A stretch of DNA of 64,000 bases from Ga0077555 sp033764055 (GTDB lineage Bacteria; Pseudomonadota; Alphaproteobacteria; Rhizobiales; Hyphomicrobiaceae), in the NCBI GenBank assembly GCA_033764055.1, contig JANRJI010000151.1:1-64000 (forward strand), given 5' to 3'. The notes under the pieces are model-generated. The model had not been told where the DNA came from. It saw nothing but the letters and a program-made list of their open reading frames with translations, and did no database searches. The position numbers and the translations under genes were made by a program. Below, piece by piece: positions 8,040-17,289 of this stretch. Positions within the stretch are counted from its first letter, which is position 1. Every line of letters starts with the position of its first letter.

Positions 8040-10400
8040 CTACGGATTGAACAGTCCGCGCAACAGCTCCTTGGCCTTGTCGATCTTCTTGTCGGTCTTG
8101 GGACTGTCGCCGAGCACGCTGCGGACAGCGCCCTCGACGTTGCCCTCCTTCAGCTGACGAACGGCCTGCTGTGCCTGCGGAGACTTGAGCGCGCCGGCGA
8201 TGTCGGGCACGACGCTCGGCTCGTCCCATGGCCCGGCCACCCGCACAGGCACCTCGATGCCGGTGCCACCCGCGACCTGTGGCTTGAACGTGATGTCGAC
8301 GTTGCGATCGACGAGGTTGATCAGGCCGGCGCCGGAGGCCGTGATGGTCGCACTGTCCAATGCGACATCGCGAGTCCGGGCGACACCAGTCGCGATCTGG
8401 AACGTCGCGGAAAGCTGCCGGAATGGCGTCCTGGAGTCGGGCTCGCGGCGGGTCGGGGGGATCTCCCCGCGGCGCAGCGATGCGAGTATCGCTTCGGCAT
8501 TCCACCCGATAAGCGCCCCATCGGTCGCCCGGAGCTCGGCCTTCCCCGCGAGCGTCGAGACGAGGTCGCGCTCGCTCTGACCGCGCGCGCTGAGCGTGAG
8601 CATGCCCCGTCCTCGCCCCTCGATGACATCGATACCGGCGGTCTTGAGCAGCGGGGCGAGAGCCACGCCGTCGCCAGAGAGGTTAGCCCCCACGGTGAGC
8701 GCCGGCTGCCGGGCGTCGATGCTGACGAGGCCCCGCACTTTGCCGCCGGCGACATCTCCGTCGGTGATGCTCGCTCTGAGATGCCCGTCCTTGAGCTCAG
8801 CAGCGGCTTGCACGGAACTGGCCCGGATGCCCTGCCAGATGAGCTCGGCGATCTGGAAGCGGCCGTCGAGGTCGATGCTGTGCAGCCCCGCGACATCGAT
8901 CGGCTCGATGTCCCATTGGTTGCCGATCCGCTGGCGAAAGCCGCGCACCTCCGGACCGCCGATGCTCCGCGTCGGCTCGGTATCCGGGCGCATGAGGATG
9001 TCGTCGATGGACGCTGGTCCTTTGCTCGCGCCCGGCGGCATGACCGCGACTGGTGCCGCAAAACGCCCCGGAGAAGCCTTTCCGTCGGCCGGGGGCGGCA
9101 GTCTGGTGCCGGACGCGATCGCCAGTGCACGGTCGAGATCGAGCGCAGCGAAGCGGAGGCTCGCGACGACGCGTGGCTTTGCCTTGCCGGCATCGACGCT
9201 GAGTTGCCCGCTGGCGGTGGAGCCGGCAGCCGACAGCTTCGCGGCCGACAGGTCGAGGCTCGTCGCGGTGGCCTTGACACCGCCGTCGACGGTCACCTTC
9301 CCAAGCGCGTCGAGACCGGTCACGGTGACGCCCAGCAGATGCGCTAGGCGGGCGACCGATCCCGAGCTCAGACTGAGGCTACCCTCGAGACTGGGACTTC
9401 CGCCCGCGACCACCTTGCCCTCGTACCGGAGCGCGACAGGTGCGCCACCCACCTCAAGGCGCAGCGATGCCGGTTGCTCGGCCATCATCTCGCGGAGGGT
9501 GTCGATGCGGCCGACGACGGCGAGGCGCTCTCCGCCGACCACCACATGGCCATCGACATCGAGTGGACCGGCACCCTGCGGCAGGGCGAAGCGAGCGTCG
9601 ATGCCCTTCAGCTCGCGCTCGATGCCGGCGGTGGCGTCGCGGTAGCGGACCGTGCCACCGGCAACCCGGACATCGGCCAGCGACAGACCTTCCATGCCGA
9701 GTGGCGAGCGGGCATCCGAGGCGGTCGGCGGGGTGGCTCCCTTGGCGAATTCGCGCAGCTCCGGCGGCAAGCGGCCGGCATCGTTGATCCGTCCACCTGC
9801 CTGAGCATACCGAACCGGGACTGCGTCGGTCTCATTGGCCGCGAAGTCCCAGCTCCTCCGGCCCTGCCCGTCCACCCGGAGCTCCAGCACCGGGCGCGTC
9901 AGCGCCATTCGCTCGATCTTCACCTCTCGCAGCACGAGGGGCAACAAGGCGACGCTCACCTCGAGGCGGTCGGCCTTCAGAAGCGGCGGACCGCCCATGC
10001 CGGGCGGTGCCGAGAGGACGACGTCGAGCATGGTGACGCCGAGCTCCCCGACGATCGAGACGCCGGCCGAGCCCATGCTCAGACGGCGGCCGGTCTGCCG
10101 CTCGACCTCGGCCGCCAGCCGTTGCTTGACGAAATCGGCAGGCGGGAAAATCAACACCAGGGCGCTGCCGGCGGCGAGCAGGCCAAGGAGGCCGTAGAGC
10201 ATCCCTCTGCCGACACGGCCTTGCGTTCGGCGCGCGTGCCTGCGTGTACCGTGGGGCGCACGGTAGGCCTCGGCGGGCGTGGCGACGTGGCCACGCTGCG
10301 CCGGGCCAAGCGGTCCGGGAGCAGATGCACCACCGATACGGTCGGGGCGTACCTGGCCGAGGCTCGGCGGCGGACGGGAGGCCCTGTCGTTCGGCATGGC
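8040..10400 (-). CDS. AsmA family inner-membrane protein
   Basis: A 786-residue protein with a proline/arginine-rich cytoplasmic N-terminus, one membrane helix (LYGLLGLLAAGSALVLIFPP) and a long periplasmic part. The AsmA N-terminal signature follows the helix (VKQRLAAEVERQTGRRLSMG) and the AsmA C-terminal domain is near the end (LTLSARGQSERDLVSTLAGK, then DRNVDITFKPQVAGG). Family members are predicted to form beta-rich grooves that move phospholipid between membranes or affect outer-membrane assembly. The start is uncertain: the ATG at 10400 is used, but 10202 is also possible. The open frame before 10400 begins only with TTG. It stands alone between speD and a divergent transaldolase. Confidence 0.85.
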   Translation of the reverse strand, partial: AMPNDRASRPPPSLGQVRPDRIGGASAPGPLGPAQRGHVATPAEAYRAPHGTRRHARRTQGRVGRGMLYGLLGLLAAGSALVLIFPPADFVKQRLAAEVERQTGRRLSMGSAGVSIVGELGVTMLDVVLSAPPGMGGPPLLKADRLEVSVALLPLVLREVKIERMALTRPVLELRVDGQGRRSWDFAANETDAVPVRYAQAGGRINDAGRLPPELREFAKGATPPTASDARSPLGMEGLSLADVRVAGGTVRYRDATAGIERELKGIDARFALPQGAGPLDVDGHVVVGGERLAVVGRIDTLREMMAEQPASLRLEVGGAPVALRYEGKVVAGGSPSLEGSLSLSSGSVARLAHLLGVTVTGLDALGKVTVDGGVKATATSLDLSAAKLSAAGSTASGQLSVDAGKAKPRVVASLRFAALDLDRALAIASGTRLPPPADGKASPGRFAAPVAVMPPGASKGPASIDDILMRPDTEPTRSIGGPEVRGFRQRIGNQWDIEPIDVAGLHSIDLDGRFQIAELIWQGIRASSVQAAAELKDGHLRASITDGDVAGGKVRGLVSIDARQPALTVGANLSGDGVALAPLLKTAGIDVIEGRGRGMLTLSARGQSERDLVSTLAGKAELRATDGALIGWNAEAILASLRRGEIPPTRREPDSRTPFRQLSATFQIATGVARTRDVALDSATITASGAGLINLVDRNVDITFKPQVAGGTGIEVPVRVAGPWDEPSVVPDIAGALKSPQAQQAVRQLKEGNVEGAVRSVLGDSPKTDKKIDKAKELLRGLFNP

Positions 10401-10656
10401 TCGGATCTCTGGCGTCGGGCGTCGACTCGGACATGAATCACACGGCACTATTCGGCTCAAATAGACCCGAAGTGTGGCCGGGTCATCTCCGGGGTTGGAA
10501 AACCCTCGTCCTGCGCCCCGGGGGCCTTGCCGTCGCAGTACCCGCTGCCTCCTGTCCGATTTCCGGTTGCGCCTGCGCCGCCGGCCGCCGTACGAAGCGG
10601 CAGAGACTGCGGCGGCTGTGTACGGCCGCCGTCAACGGCATCCGGAGGCTCAGCGC

Positions 10657-11313
10657 ATGGACTTCTTCGTCGATACTGCGGACGTTGCCGAGATCCGCGA
10701 GCTGGCCGCCCTCGGCCTCCTCGACGGCGTCACCACGAACCCCTCGCTGATCGCCAAGGCCGGCCGCGATTTCAAGACCATCATCGCAGAGATCTGCGAG
10801 ATCGTGCCGGGGCCTGTCTCGGCCGAGGTGGCAGCCACCGACGCCGAGGGCATGCTGGCCGAGGGCCGCATCCTCGCGAGGATCGCCAAGAACGTGACCA
10901 TCAAGGTGCCGCTCACCTGGGACGGGCTCAAGGCCTGCAAGGTGCTCACGGCCGAGGGCACCATGGTCAACGTGACGCTGTGCTTCTCGGCCAATCAGGC
11001 GCTGCTTGCCGCCAAGGCTGGTGCCACGTTCGTGTCGCCGTTCATCGGCCGCCTCGACGACATCGGTCTCGACGGCATGGCGCTGATCCGCGAGATCCGG
11101 ACGATCTACGACAACTATCCGGCCTTGCAGACGAAGATCCTCGCCGCCTCGATCCGCACCGTCAACCACGTCCGCGACGCCGCCCTGATCGGCGCCGACG
11201 TGGCCACCGTGCCTCCGGCGACGCTCAAGGCCCTGGTCAAGCATCCGCTGACGGACAAGGGCCTCGAGGCGTTCCTGGCGGACTGGAGGAAGAGTGGGCA
11301 GAGGATTGGGTGA
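10657..11313 (+). CDS. tal: Transaldolase, fructose-6-phosphate aldolase (FSA/TalC) type
   Basis: A short-form transaldolase of 218 residues, a Schiff-base class I aldolase in the non-oxidative pentose phosphate pathway or in dihydroxyacetone/fructose-6-phosphate exchange. The motif DGVTTNPSLIAK near 24-34 and the catalytic lysine in NVTIKVPLTWDGLKA (Lys83) are intact, as is SPFIGRLDDIG. GGAGG sits 8 nt before the ATG; the longer in-frame opening upstream is non-homologous. A CAGCC(T)GGG/CCCGGCTG hairpin at 11317-11336 follows the stop but has no U-run. Sequence does not separate transaldolase from FSA activity. Confidence 0.92.
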   Translation: MDFFVDTADVAEIRELAALGLLDGVTTNPSLIAKAGRDFKTIIAEICEIVPGPVSAEVAATDAEGMLAEGRILARIAKNVTIKVPLTWDGLKACKVLTAEGTMVNVTLCFSANQALLAAKAGATFVSPFIGRLDDIGLDGMALIREIRTIYDNYPALQTKILAASIRTVNHVRDAALIGADVATVPPATLKALVKHPLTDKGLEAFLADWRKSGQRIG

Positions 11314-11471
11314 TCGCAGCCTGGGTTTCCCGGCTGTCGCAATAGGAGCGGGCTAGTCGGGAGCTTTCGCCATCGCGAGCATGCAAAGTTGCGAATCTGC
11401 CCTCGGCATGTCCCGAGCCCTGCTTCTGCCCGGGACCGTGTCGTGGATCGACGTCGTGATTGATGCGTCGC

Positions 11472-12764
11472 TCACGCTACCTGCCGCATCTCTTTCAGCG
11501 GGAAGCCGCCGTTGCGCTCGTTCTGGGGGCGGTGTGCGCGGATCAGGCGGCCGGCCTCGACCGCTCGCCCAGCCCGCATCAGAGCGCCGGTGAGCGCGTA
11601 CTCGACGAGGTCCCTTTGCGCCCGGCTGCCACCGATGCGCTCGTGCTCCGCCATGTGCGGCTCGAGGGCCGCGATCGTGCCGGCCCAATCCTCGCGCGCG
11701 AAGGCACCGAAGGCCTTGGCGATCGGTCCCACGACCTCGGCGGCGGCGCCCTTCGGCGCCTCGGCGATTTGGGCCAGGGCCTCGCCGTCGCCGGCCATGG
11801 CGTGAGCGAGCGCCGCGTGCACGTCGGCGAAGGCGAGGCCGGGGTTCGGAAACCATTTCCGGGCGTAGGCGCTGAGGTCCTGCCACAGCTCGGCCTTGCG
11901 CGGCTCACCGGCAAGCTCCGCACGGAACAGGAACGACGCGCAGTCGGTCAGCACATTGATCTGCGGGCCCCAGGCGGCGCCCGGGTGCAGGCTCTCACGG
12001 TAGATGGCCCAGGCGTCGTCCGAATGTCCGAGCTCCATCGCCCAGAGGGCCTGATGCCAGCTCACGTGGCAGTGGATGTGAGCCTTGCGCGGATAGTCGC
12101 GCGCCCACGCCTTCAGGAATGCGAGGCCATCCCGCCGCTCGCCCACCTCGTAGTAGAGGTGCGCGCGGATGTGTGCCCCATGCCCGTTGCGGGGAAACGC
12201 TGCCATCGAAGCCTCGATGTTGCGATGGGCCCGGTCGGTGAGCCCGACCTCCATCTCGGCGAACGCGAGCAGGCTGCGATACCACCAGTCATTGCCGTAG
12301 ACATCCGCCAGCGGCTCCAGCAGGGCGAGTTGGTCCTTCTCGCGGCCGGCCAGCCCCGAGAACCCGATCAGGCCGAAGACACTGGTCGATGGCGCCAGCG
12401 CGAACGCATCCCGCGGCCAGGTCTTGATATGCTCACGCGTCAAGGCCAACGCCTCGGCGCCCTTGCCGGTCAGCATTCTCTCGAAGATGGCGATATGGCT
12501 CTGCTCGCGGGGAGTCGTCCCCGGCGCAAGCTCCAGGGCACGGGCGAGCGGCACCTTCACCTCGCTACCGCGGCCGAAGACCTGCACGGTGCGTGCCAGC
12601 CCGATGTGCGCCAGAGCAAAGCCGTCGTCGGCCTCGATCGCCTTGCGGAAGCTCGCCTCGGGATCGACGTTGGCGGACAGGAGCTGGTCGACCGCCGCGA
12701 CGTAGGCATCGCGAGCTGCGGCCGATGTGGTCGAGATCGGATTATCGTAGCGGTCGTTGAGCAT
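11472..12764 (-). CDS. TPR protein of the TTC38/StaR-like family
   Basis: A 430-residue soluble all-helical protein with tetratricopeptide-type repeats, such as EASFRKAIEADDGFALAHIG, then MEVGLTDRAHRNIEASMAAF and HVSWHQALWAMELGHSDDAW. The layout matches the family shared by vertebrate TTC38, StaR of glycopeptide antibiotic clusters and many bacterial proteins, whose biochemical role is not settled. Conserved histidines and tryptophans in HIHCHVSWHQALW are a family hallmark. No signal peptide or membrane segment. It converges on tal and diverges from the acyl-CoA synthetase gene. No biosynthetic cluster surrounds it, so a role in antibiotic synthesis is not implied. Confidence 0.8.
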   Translation of the reverse strand: MLNDRYDNPISTTSAAARDAYVAAVDQLLSANVDPEASFRKAIEADDGFALAHIGLARTVQVFGRGSEVKVPLARALELAPGTTPREQSHIAIFERMLTGKGAEALALTREHIKTWPRDAFALAPSTSVFGLIGFSGLAGREKDQLALLEPLADVYGNDWWYRSLLAFAEMEVGLTDRAHRNIEASMAAFPRNGHGAHIRAHLYYEVGERRDGLAFLKAWARDYPRKAHIHCHVSWHQALWAMELGHSDDAWAIYRESLHPGAAWGPQINVLTDCASFLFRAELAGEPRKAELWQDLSAYARKWFPNPGLAFADVHAALAHAMAGDGEALAQIAEAPKGAAAEVVGPIAKAFGAFAREDWAGTIAALEPHMAEHERIGGSRAQRDLVEYALTGALMRAGRAVEAGRLIRAHRPQNERNGGFPLKEMRQVA

Positions 12765-12945
12765 TGATTTTCTCTCCAGCGCCAGCTTTACGCAAACTCT
12801 TGCACAGCGCGCCGCACGACCTCAATGGGGGGCGGCGTGCCGCGTGGCCACGCCGCGGGCCTTTCGCAAGCGACGGGGCCGATGCTAGAGGACAACCGTC
12901 GCCGCCTTGGGGCTCGATGCGTCCGCCACACCAGCAGAGATCCGC

Positions 12946-14523
12946 ATGCACGCTCCCTTCAGTCGAACCGCCTTCGAGCTTCTCTCCGAGCAGGCGAGCC
13001 GCGCGCCCAATGCACCGGCGGTCATCGCAACCGGTGTCACGACCAGCTTCAGCGAGCTCCACGACAAGGCGAGCCGGGTTGCTCGCGCGCTGCGCTCACG
13101 CGGCATCCGCCGCGGAGACGGTGTCGGCATCCTCATCAACAACCGATTGGAATGGCTAGAGATCTTCTTCGGCGCGGCCGCTCTCGGTGCGACTGTCGTC
13201 CCACTCAGCACGTGGTCGAAGGGGCCGGAGCTGGATTTCCTTCTCACCGACAGCAGCGTGCGATGCCTGTTCCTGGTGCCGGCCTTCGGCGGACAGGATT
13301 TCGCCGGGGAGATCGCAGCATTGAGGGCCTCGGGCCGCCACGACGCGCTCGAGCGGGTCGTTCTCGTCGACGGCTCGAGGCGGAAAGGGTTCGAGTGGTA
13401 CGCCGACTACCGCGAGGCGGCGCCGCTCGGGGAGCTGCCACCGGGCGAGGCTGCGAGTGCCTCGGACACGCTGGTGGTGCTCTACACGTCCGGCTCGTCC
13501 AACCGCCCGAAGGCCGTGCCGCTGCAGCATTACGCCGCGATCGAGAACGGCTTCAACATCGGCGAGCGGCAGGGCCTCGTCCCCGGCGACCGCGTGCTGG
13601 TGGCGATACCGCTGTTCTGGTCCTACGGCGCCGTCAACGCACTCCCTGCCACCATGGGCCACGGCGCGACGCTGGTGCTCCAGAGCCGTTTCGAGCCGGG
13701 CGAGGCGTTGGACCTCATCGAGCGGCATCGCTGCACGGCGCTCTATACGTTGCCGGCCATGACCAACGCCCTGGTCGCGCACCCAGCGTTCGCGGCCGAG
13801 CGCACACGCTCGCTCAGGACCGGCGTCACCATCGGTGCACCGCAGGACGTGCGCAAGGCGGCCGAGGTGCTTGGCGCCGCGCGCATCTGCAACATCTACG
13901 GCAGCACCGAGACCTACGGGAATTGTTGCGTCACGCCCAACGACTGGTCCCTCGACGAGCGCGCCCAATGCCAGGGACCGCCGTTGCCGGGTGTGCGCCT
14001 TCGTGTTCGCCACCCCGAGACCGGCGCCTTGCTCGGCCCCGGCGAGGTCGGCGATGTCGAGGTGACCGGCTATCTGATGCCCGGCTACCGCGGCGACAGC
14101 GCGAGGCACAATGCTGACGTGCTCACCGCCGACGGATGGTTTCGCACCGGCGATCTTGGATCGCTCGACGACATCGGGCACTTCCGTTTCGCCGGACGCT
14201 CCTCCGAGATGATCAAGCGCTCCGGCATCAACGTCTCGCCGGCCGAAGTGGAGGAAGCGTTGCAGCAACATCCGGCGGTCGGTCTCGCTGGTGTGACTGG
14301 GCGCGCCGACCCCGACAAGGGCGAGGCGATCGTCGCCTATATCGTCCCGCGCCCTGGCCGCGCGCTATCGGCTGACGAGCTCGTGGCCCATTGCCGCGCA
14401 CGCCTGTCAGGCTACAAGGTGCCCGACGTGATCTGCCTCGCCGAGGCGCTGCCGTTGACGCCGACGGGCAAGTTGATGCGGCGCGAGCTGAAAGCGCTGG
14501 CGGAGAAGGACATGCAGGCGTGA
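12946..14523 (+). CDS. AMP-forming acyl-CoA synthetase / acid-CoA ligase
   Basis: A 525-residue class I adenylate-forming enzyme that activates a carboxylic acid with ATP and then forms a CoA thioester. The phosphate loop (VVLYTSGSSNRPKAVPLQHY), the adenine motif (ICNIYGSTETYGN), the hinge (WFRTGDLGSLDDIGHFRF, GRSSEMIKRSGINVSPAEVE) and the C-terminal catalytic lysine (LPLTPTGKLMRRELK) are all present. I chose the ATG at 12946 over a TTG at 12907. The substrate is not determinable; fatty, aromatic or cyclohexane acids are possible. The quinone oxidoreductase gene follows on the same strand, and a CoA-transferase lies opposite further on, which suggests acid catabolism. Confidence 0.88.
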   Translation: MHAPFSRTAFELLSEQASRAPNAPAVIATGVTTSFSELHDKASRVARALRSRGIRRGDGVGILINNRLEWLEIFFGAAALGATVVPLSTWSKGPELDFLLTDSSVRCLFLVPAFGGQDFAGEIAALRASGRHDALERVVLVDGSRRKGFEWYADYREAAPLGELPPGEAASASDTLVVLYTSGSSNRPKAVPLQHYAAIENGFNIGERQGLVPGDRVLVAIPLFWSYGAVNALPATMGHGATLVLQSRFEPGEALDLIERHRCTALYTLPAMTNALVAHPAFAAERTRSLRTGVTIGAPQDVRKAAEVLGAARICNIYGSTETYGNCCVTPNDWSLDERAQCQGPPLPGVRLRVRHPETGALLGPGEVGDVEVTGYLMPGYRGDSARHNADVLTADGWFRTGDLGSLDDIGHFRFAGRSSEMIKRSGINVSPAEVEEALQQHPAVGLAGVTGRADPDKGEAIVAYIVPRPGRALSADELVAHCRARLSGYKVPDVICLAEALPLTPTGKLMRRELKALAEKDMQA

Positions 14524-14611
14524 GCTGACCGCTCCGGCTGCGAGCGTTGGTTGCACCGATGCTCGTGCCGCCGCACGCGATCCTCCGACCGCAGGATTCA
14601 TGGAGCCAACG

Positions 14612-15589
14612 ATGCGCGCACTTCGCTGCCACACCCTGGGAGACCTCGGCTCCCTTTCGGTCGACGAGGTTCAGAGTCCGTCCTGTGGCGCCGGCCAGGT
14701 CCGCATCGGCGTCAGGGCCGCCGGCGTCAACTTCCCCGATATCCTGATGATCGAGGGCAAGTACCAGGTGAAGCCCCCGATGCCGTTCATTCCCGGCCTC
14801 GAGGTTGCCGGCGTCGTCATGGAGGCCGGTGCCGGCGTAGGTCATGTGAAACCCGGAGACCGGGTTATCGCCTTCGCACGCCATGCCGGTGGCTATGCGA
14901 GCGAGATCGTGCTGCCCGGCGGCATCGTCACACCGATTCCCCAAAGCATGGACTTCGAGACGGCTGCAGCCTTCCCCGTCGCCTACGGCACAGCCCAGTT
15001 CGCGCTCGACTACCGGGGCAAGCTGAAGGCGGGGGAGACGCTGGTCGTGCTTGGGGCGGCGGGCGGCGTCGGCCTTGCGGCGATCGAGTGCGGAAAGCTG
15101 CTGGGTGCACGCGTCATCGCGGCCGCCGGCGGCGCCGACAAGCTGGCGCTCGCAAGAGAGTATGGCGCCGACGAGGTGGTCGACTACCGCGCCGAGAACC
15201 TGCGCGATCGACTGCGCGAGCTGACCGGGGGCAACGGTGTCGACGTCGTGTTCGATCCCGTAGGCGGCGGCTACTTCGATCAGTGCGTGCGCGCCATCGG
15301 CTGGGAGGGGCGCATTCTCGTCGTCGGCTTCGCCTCGGGCGAGATCCCGAAGGTGGCGGCGAACCTGATCCTGGTGAAAAATTTCTCGGTCGTCGGCGTC
15401 GTGTTCGGTGAGCACAGCGCGCGCTATCCGGACCAATCGCGGGCATTGTTGACGCGCCTTCTCGGAGCGTGGGAGCAGGGCCGCCTCAAGCCACGGCTGT
15501 GGCGATCGTTTCCGCTCGAGCGCGCGGCGGAGGCCTTCGCCGAGATCACCTCGCGGCGGGTGCAGGGCAAGATGGTCCTGACGATCTGA
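14612..15589 (+). CDS. Zinc-independent NADPH:quinone oxidoreductase (MDR superfamily)
   Basis: A 325-residue medium-chain dehydrogenase/reductase without the zinc-binding cysteines. It has the GroES-like N-terminus with VNFPDILMIEGKYQVKPPMP and GLEVAGVVMEAGAGVGHVKP, and the NADPH-binding loop VVLGAAGGVGLAAIECGKLL. Members reduce quinones or enoyl thioesters. Start at 14612, with GGAG 6 nt upstream; an ATG at 14600 is an alternative. It follows the acyl-CoA synthetase by about 90 bp and is probably co-transcribed. Tail GKMVLTI is the standard family ending. Confidence 0.88.
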   Translation: MRALRCHTLGDLGSLSVDEVQSPSCGAGQVRIGVRAAGVNFPDILMIEGKYQVKPPMPFIPGLEVAGVVMEAGAGVGHVKPGDRVIAFARHAGGYASEIVLPGGIVTPIPQSMDFETAAAFPVAYGTAQFALDYRGKLKAGETLVVLGAAGGVGLAAIECGKLLGARVIAAAGGADKLALAREYGADEVVDYRAENLRDRLRELTGGNGVDVVFDPVGGGYFDQCVRAIGWEGRILVVGFASGEIPKVAANLILVKNFSVVGVVFGEHSARYPDQSRALLTRLLGAWEQGRLKPRLWRSFPLERAAEAFAEITSRRVQGKMVLTI

Positions 15590-15629
15590 CCGGACGTTGC
15601 AGTGTCCGACGCCCCTCGAGCGCGTGGCA

Positions 15630-15720
15630 GAAATAAAGAGCCCGCGGCCGGGGGACAGGCCGCGGGCTAAAATCGTGACGCCACTATGGGGGGATAGGTG
15701 GGACGGCGTCACGTTTCGGA
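15630..15720 (-). ncRNA. Putative trans-acting small RNA with C-rich hairpin loops
   Basis: On the minus strand, a predicted transcript of about 90 nt has two strong hairpins. The first has a perfect 9-bp stem, CGTGACGCC/GGCGTCACG (15674-15713), whose loop contains an inner CTAT-CCCCCC-ATAG mini-hairpin. The second has a perfect 11-bp stem, AGCCCGCGGCC/GGCCGCGGGCT (15639-15668), with loop TGTCCCCC, followed by CTTTATTTC, an intrinsic terminator. A TTGCAA-N18-CTTATG promoter lies just upstream. Known alphaproteobacterial sRNAs (alpha-r14, alpha-r8 and related families) display C-rich anti-Shine-Dalgarno loops on such hairpins. Membership of one of those families is inference. No coding frame explains the region. 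Confidence 0.65.
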
Positions 15721-15726
15721 CAGGCC

Positions 15727-15756
15727 CATAAGAGCCCATCTGTGGCTTATTTGCAA
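15727..15756 (-). promoter_or_regulatory. Sigma-70-like promoter of the small RNA
   Basis: Reading the minus strand, TTGCAA (15751-15756) is followed by an 18-base spacer and CTTATG (15727-15732). This would start transcription near 15720, just before the first hairpin of the small RNA candidate. Confidence 0.45.
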
Positions 15757-15902
15757 GAGGCAATCGAAAAAATAATTGACGAACCGCTAACGAATCAGAT
15801 CGAGAGCCGAATAAACGCCCCAATCGGATGACTCGCAGGGACGGTGAGGCAGCCAGCAAACGCCGCTGCCGCCCAACTTCTCCCGCCTGAATTCTGTCAA
15901 AA

Positions 15903-17117
15903 CTATAAGGACTTGGCCGCTCCGTCGGCCACCAGTCGGCGGATCTCGGCCTCGTCGTAGCCGAACTCCTTCAGCACCTGGCGCGTATGCTCGCCAAACC
16001 GGGGCGCGGGCAAAGTGACGCATCCAGGCGTCGCCGAGAACTTCGCCGGCAGGCCGATCGTCTCGACCCGACCGGCCACCGGATGGTCTACCGCCACCAC
16101 CATGTCCCTCGCCTTCGTCTGCGGATGTACCAGCATCTGGCCGATCGAGAGCACTGGCCCGGACGGAATGCCTGCCTCCTCGAGCAAGGGCAGCCAGTCG
16201 GCCGTGGCGCGCTTGCGGAAGTGAACCGACAGCAGCTCGATCAGCTCCGCCAGATTGTTCATGCGGTCCCTGCCAGTCTCGAACCGAGGGTCGTGGCCGA
16301 GCTCGGGGCAGTCGAGGATGTCGCACAGCATCGGGTACATCTTCTGGTTCGATGCGCCGACGTTGATCCAGCCGTCCTTCGTCTCGAACGCCTGATAGGG
16401 GCCGTTCAGCGGATGCGCCGAGCCCATCGGCTCCGGCGAGACACCTGTGGCGAGACAGATCGCGGATTGCCAGTAGGTGAGTGTCACGCCGGCCTCGAAC
16501 AGCGACGTATCGACGAACTGTCCTTCGCCGGTCTTGAGCTTGTGAGCATAGGCCGCGCAAACGGCCATGGCGCCGATGATTCCCGCGGTGATGTCGCACG
16601 CCGGCGAGCCGACCTTCACGGGCGGGCGGCCGGGTCCCTCGCCAGTGATCGACATGAGACCCGACATGCCCTGTGCGATGAGATCGTAACCGCCCTGTGT
16701 CGCGTAGGGGCCGGAGCGACCGAAGCCCGAAATCGCGCAGTAGATCAGGCCAGGGTTGATAGACTTGAGGACCTCGTAGCCGATTCCGAGCTTGTCCAGA
16801 GTGTCATGGCGATAGTTCTCGATCAGCACGTCCGCCGTCTCGACCATGCGCTTCAAGACATCGCGCGCGGCAGGCTTCTTCAGGTCCAGCACGATGCCGC
16901 GCTTGTTCCGGTTCATCATCATATAGGCGGCGGGCTCGCCCTTGATATCGGGTGGCAGCATGCGGCGGGTATCATCGCCGCCATCGGCCTTCTCGACCTT
17001 GATCACGTCTGCGCCCATGTCCGCCAGCATGCGAGCGCAGGTCGGCCCGGCCATGACGTGGGCGAGGTCGAGGACGCGCATGCCGATGAGCGGGCCGCTG
17101 CGGACGGACGTGGTCAT
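15903..17117 (-). CDS. Class III CoA-transferase (CaiB/BaiF family)
   Basis: A 404-residue family III CoA-transferase that moves CoA between carboxylic acids. The N-terminal family block MRVLDLAHVMAGPTCARMLA and ADMGADVIKVEKADGGDDTR, then NRNKRGIVLDLKKPAARDVL and FGRSGPYATQGGYDLIAQGM, are typical; the C-terminus has the AGIPSGPVLSIGQMLVHPQ domain-closing region. The ATG at 17117 gives the normal start; a longer open frame upstream is not homologous. At the position of the usual catalytic aspartate the motif reads FVDTSLFEAG, with Glu, a common variant. The substrate pair is unknown. It lies downstream of, and opposite to, the GNAT gene. Confidence 0.9.
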   Translation of the reverse strand: MTTSVRSGPLIGMRVLDLAHVMAGPTCARMLADMGADVIKVEKADGGDDTRRMLPPDIKGEPAAYMMMNRNKRGIVLDLKKPAARDVLKRMVETADVLIENYRHDTLDKLGIGYEVLKSINPGLIYCAISGFGRSGPYATQGGYDLIAQGMSGLMSITGEGPGRPPVKVGSPACDITAGIIGAMAVCAAYAHKLKTGEGQFVDTSLFEAGVTLTYWQSAICLATGVSPEPMGSAHPLNGPYQAFETKDGWINVGASNQKMYPMLCDILDCPELGHDPRFETGRDRMNNLAELIELLSVHFRKRATADWLPLLEEAGIPSGPVLSIGQMLVHPQTKARDMVVAVDHPVAGRVETIGLPAKFSATPGCVTLPAPRFGEHTRQVLKEFGYDEAEIRRLVADGAAKSL

Positions 17118-17289
17118 GATGTCGCATCTCCCAAGGGTGGACTTCGGTGCGGGCCCGCCCGCCGCGGAGCGGCAGACGGTGTGGCTCTGAGTATCGCGGG
17201 CCAATACTGTCCCGGCGAGGCCGGTTGCACAACGAGGCAGGCACCTGAGATGACGGCTATTGCATCTGGACCGCGAGCGGGGGCGAGCC

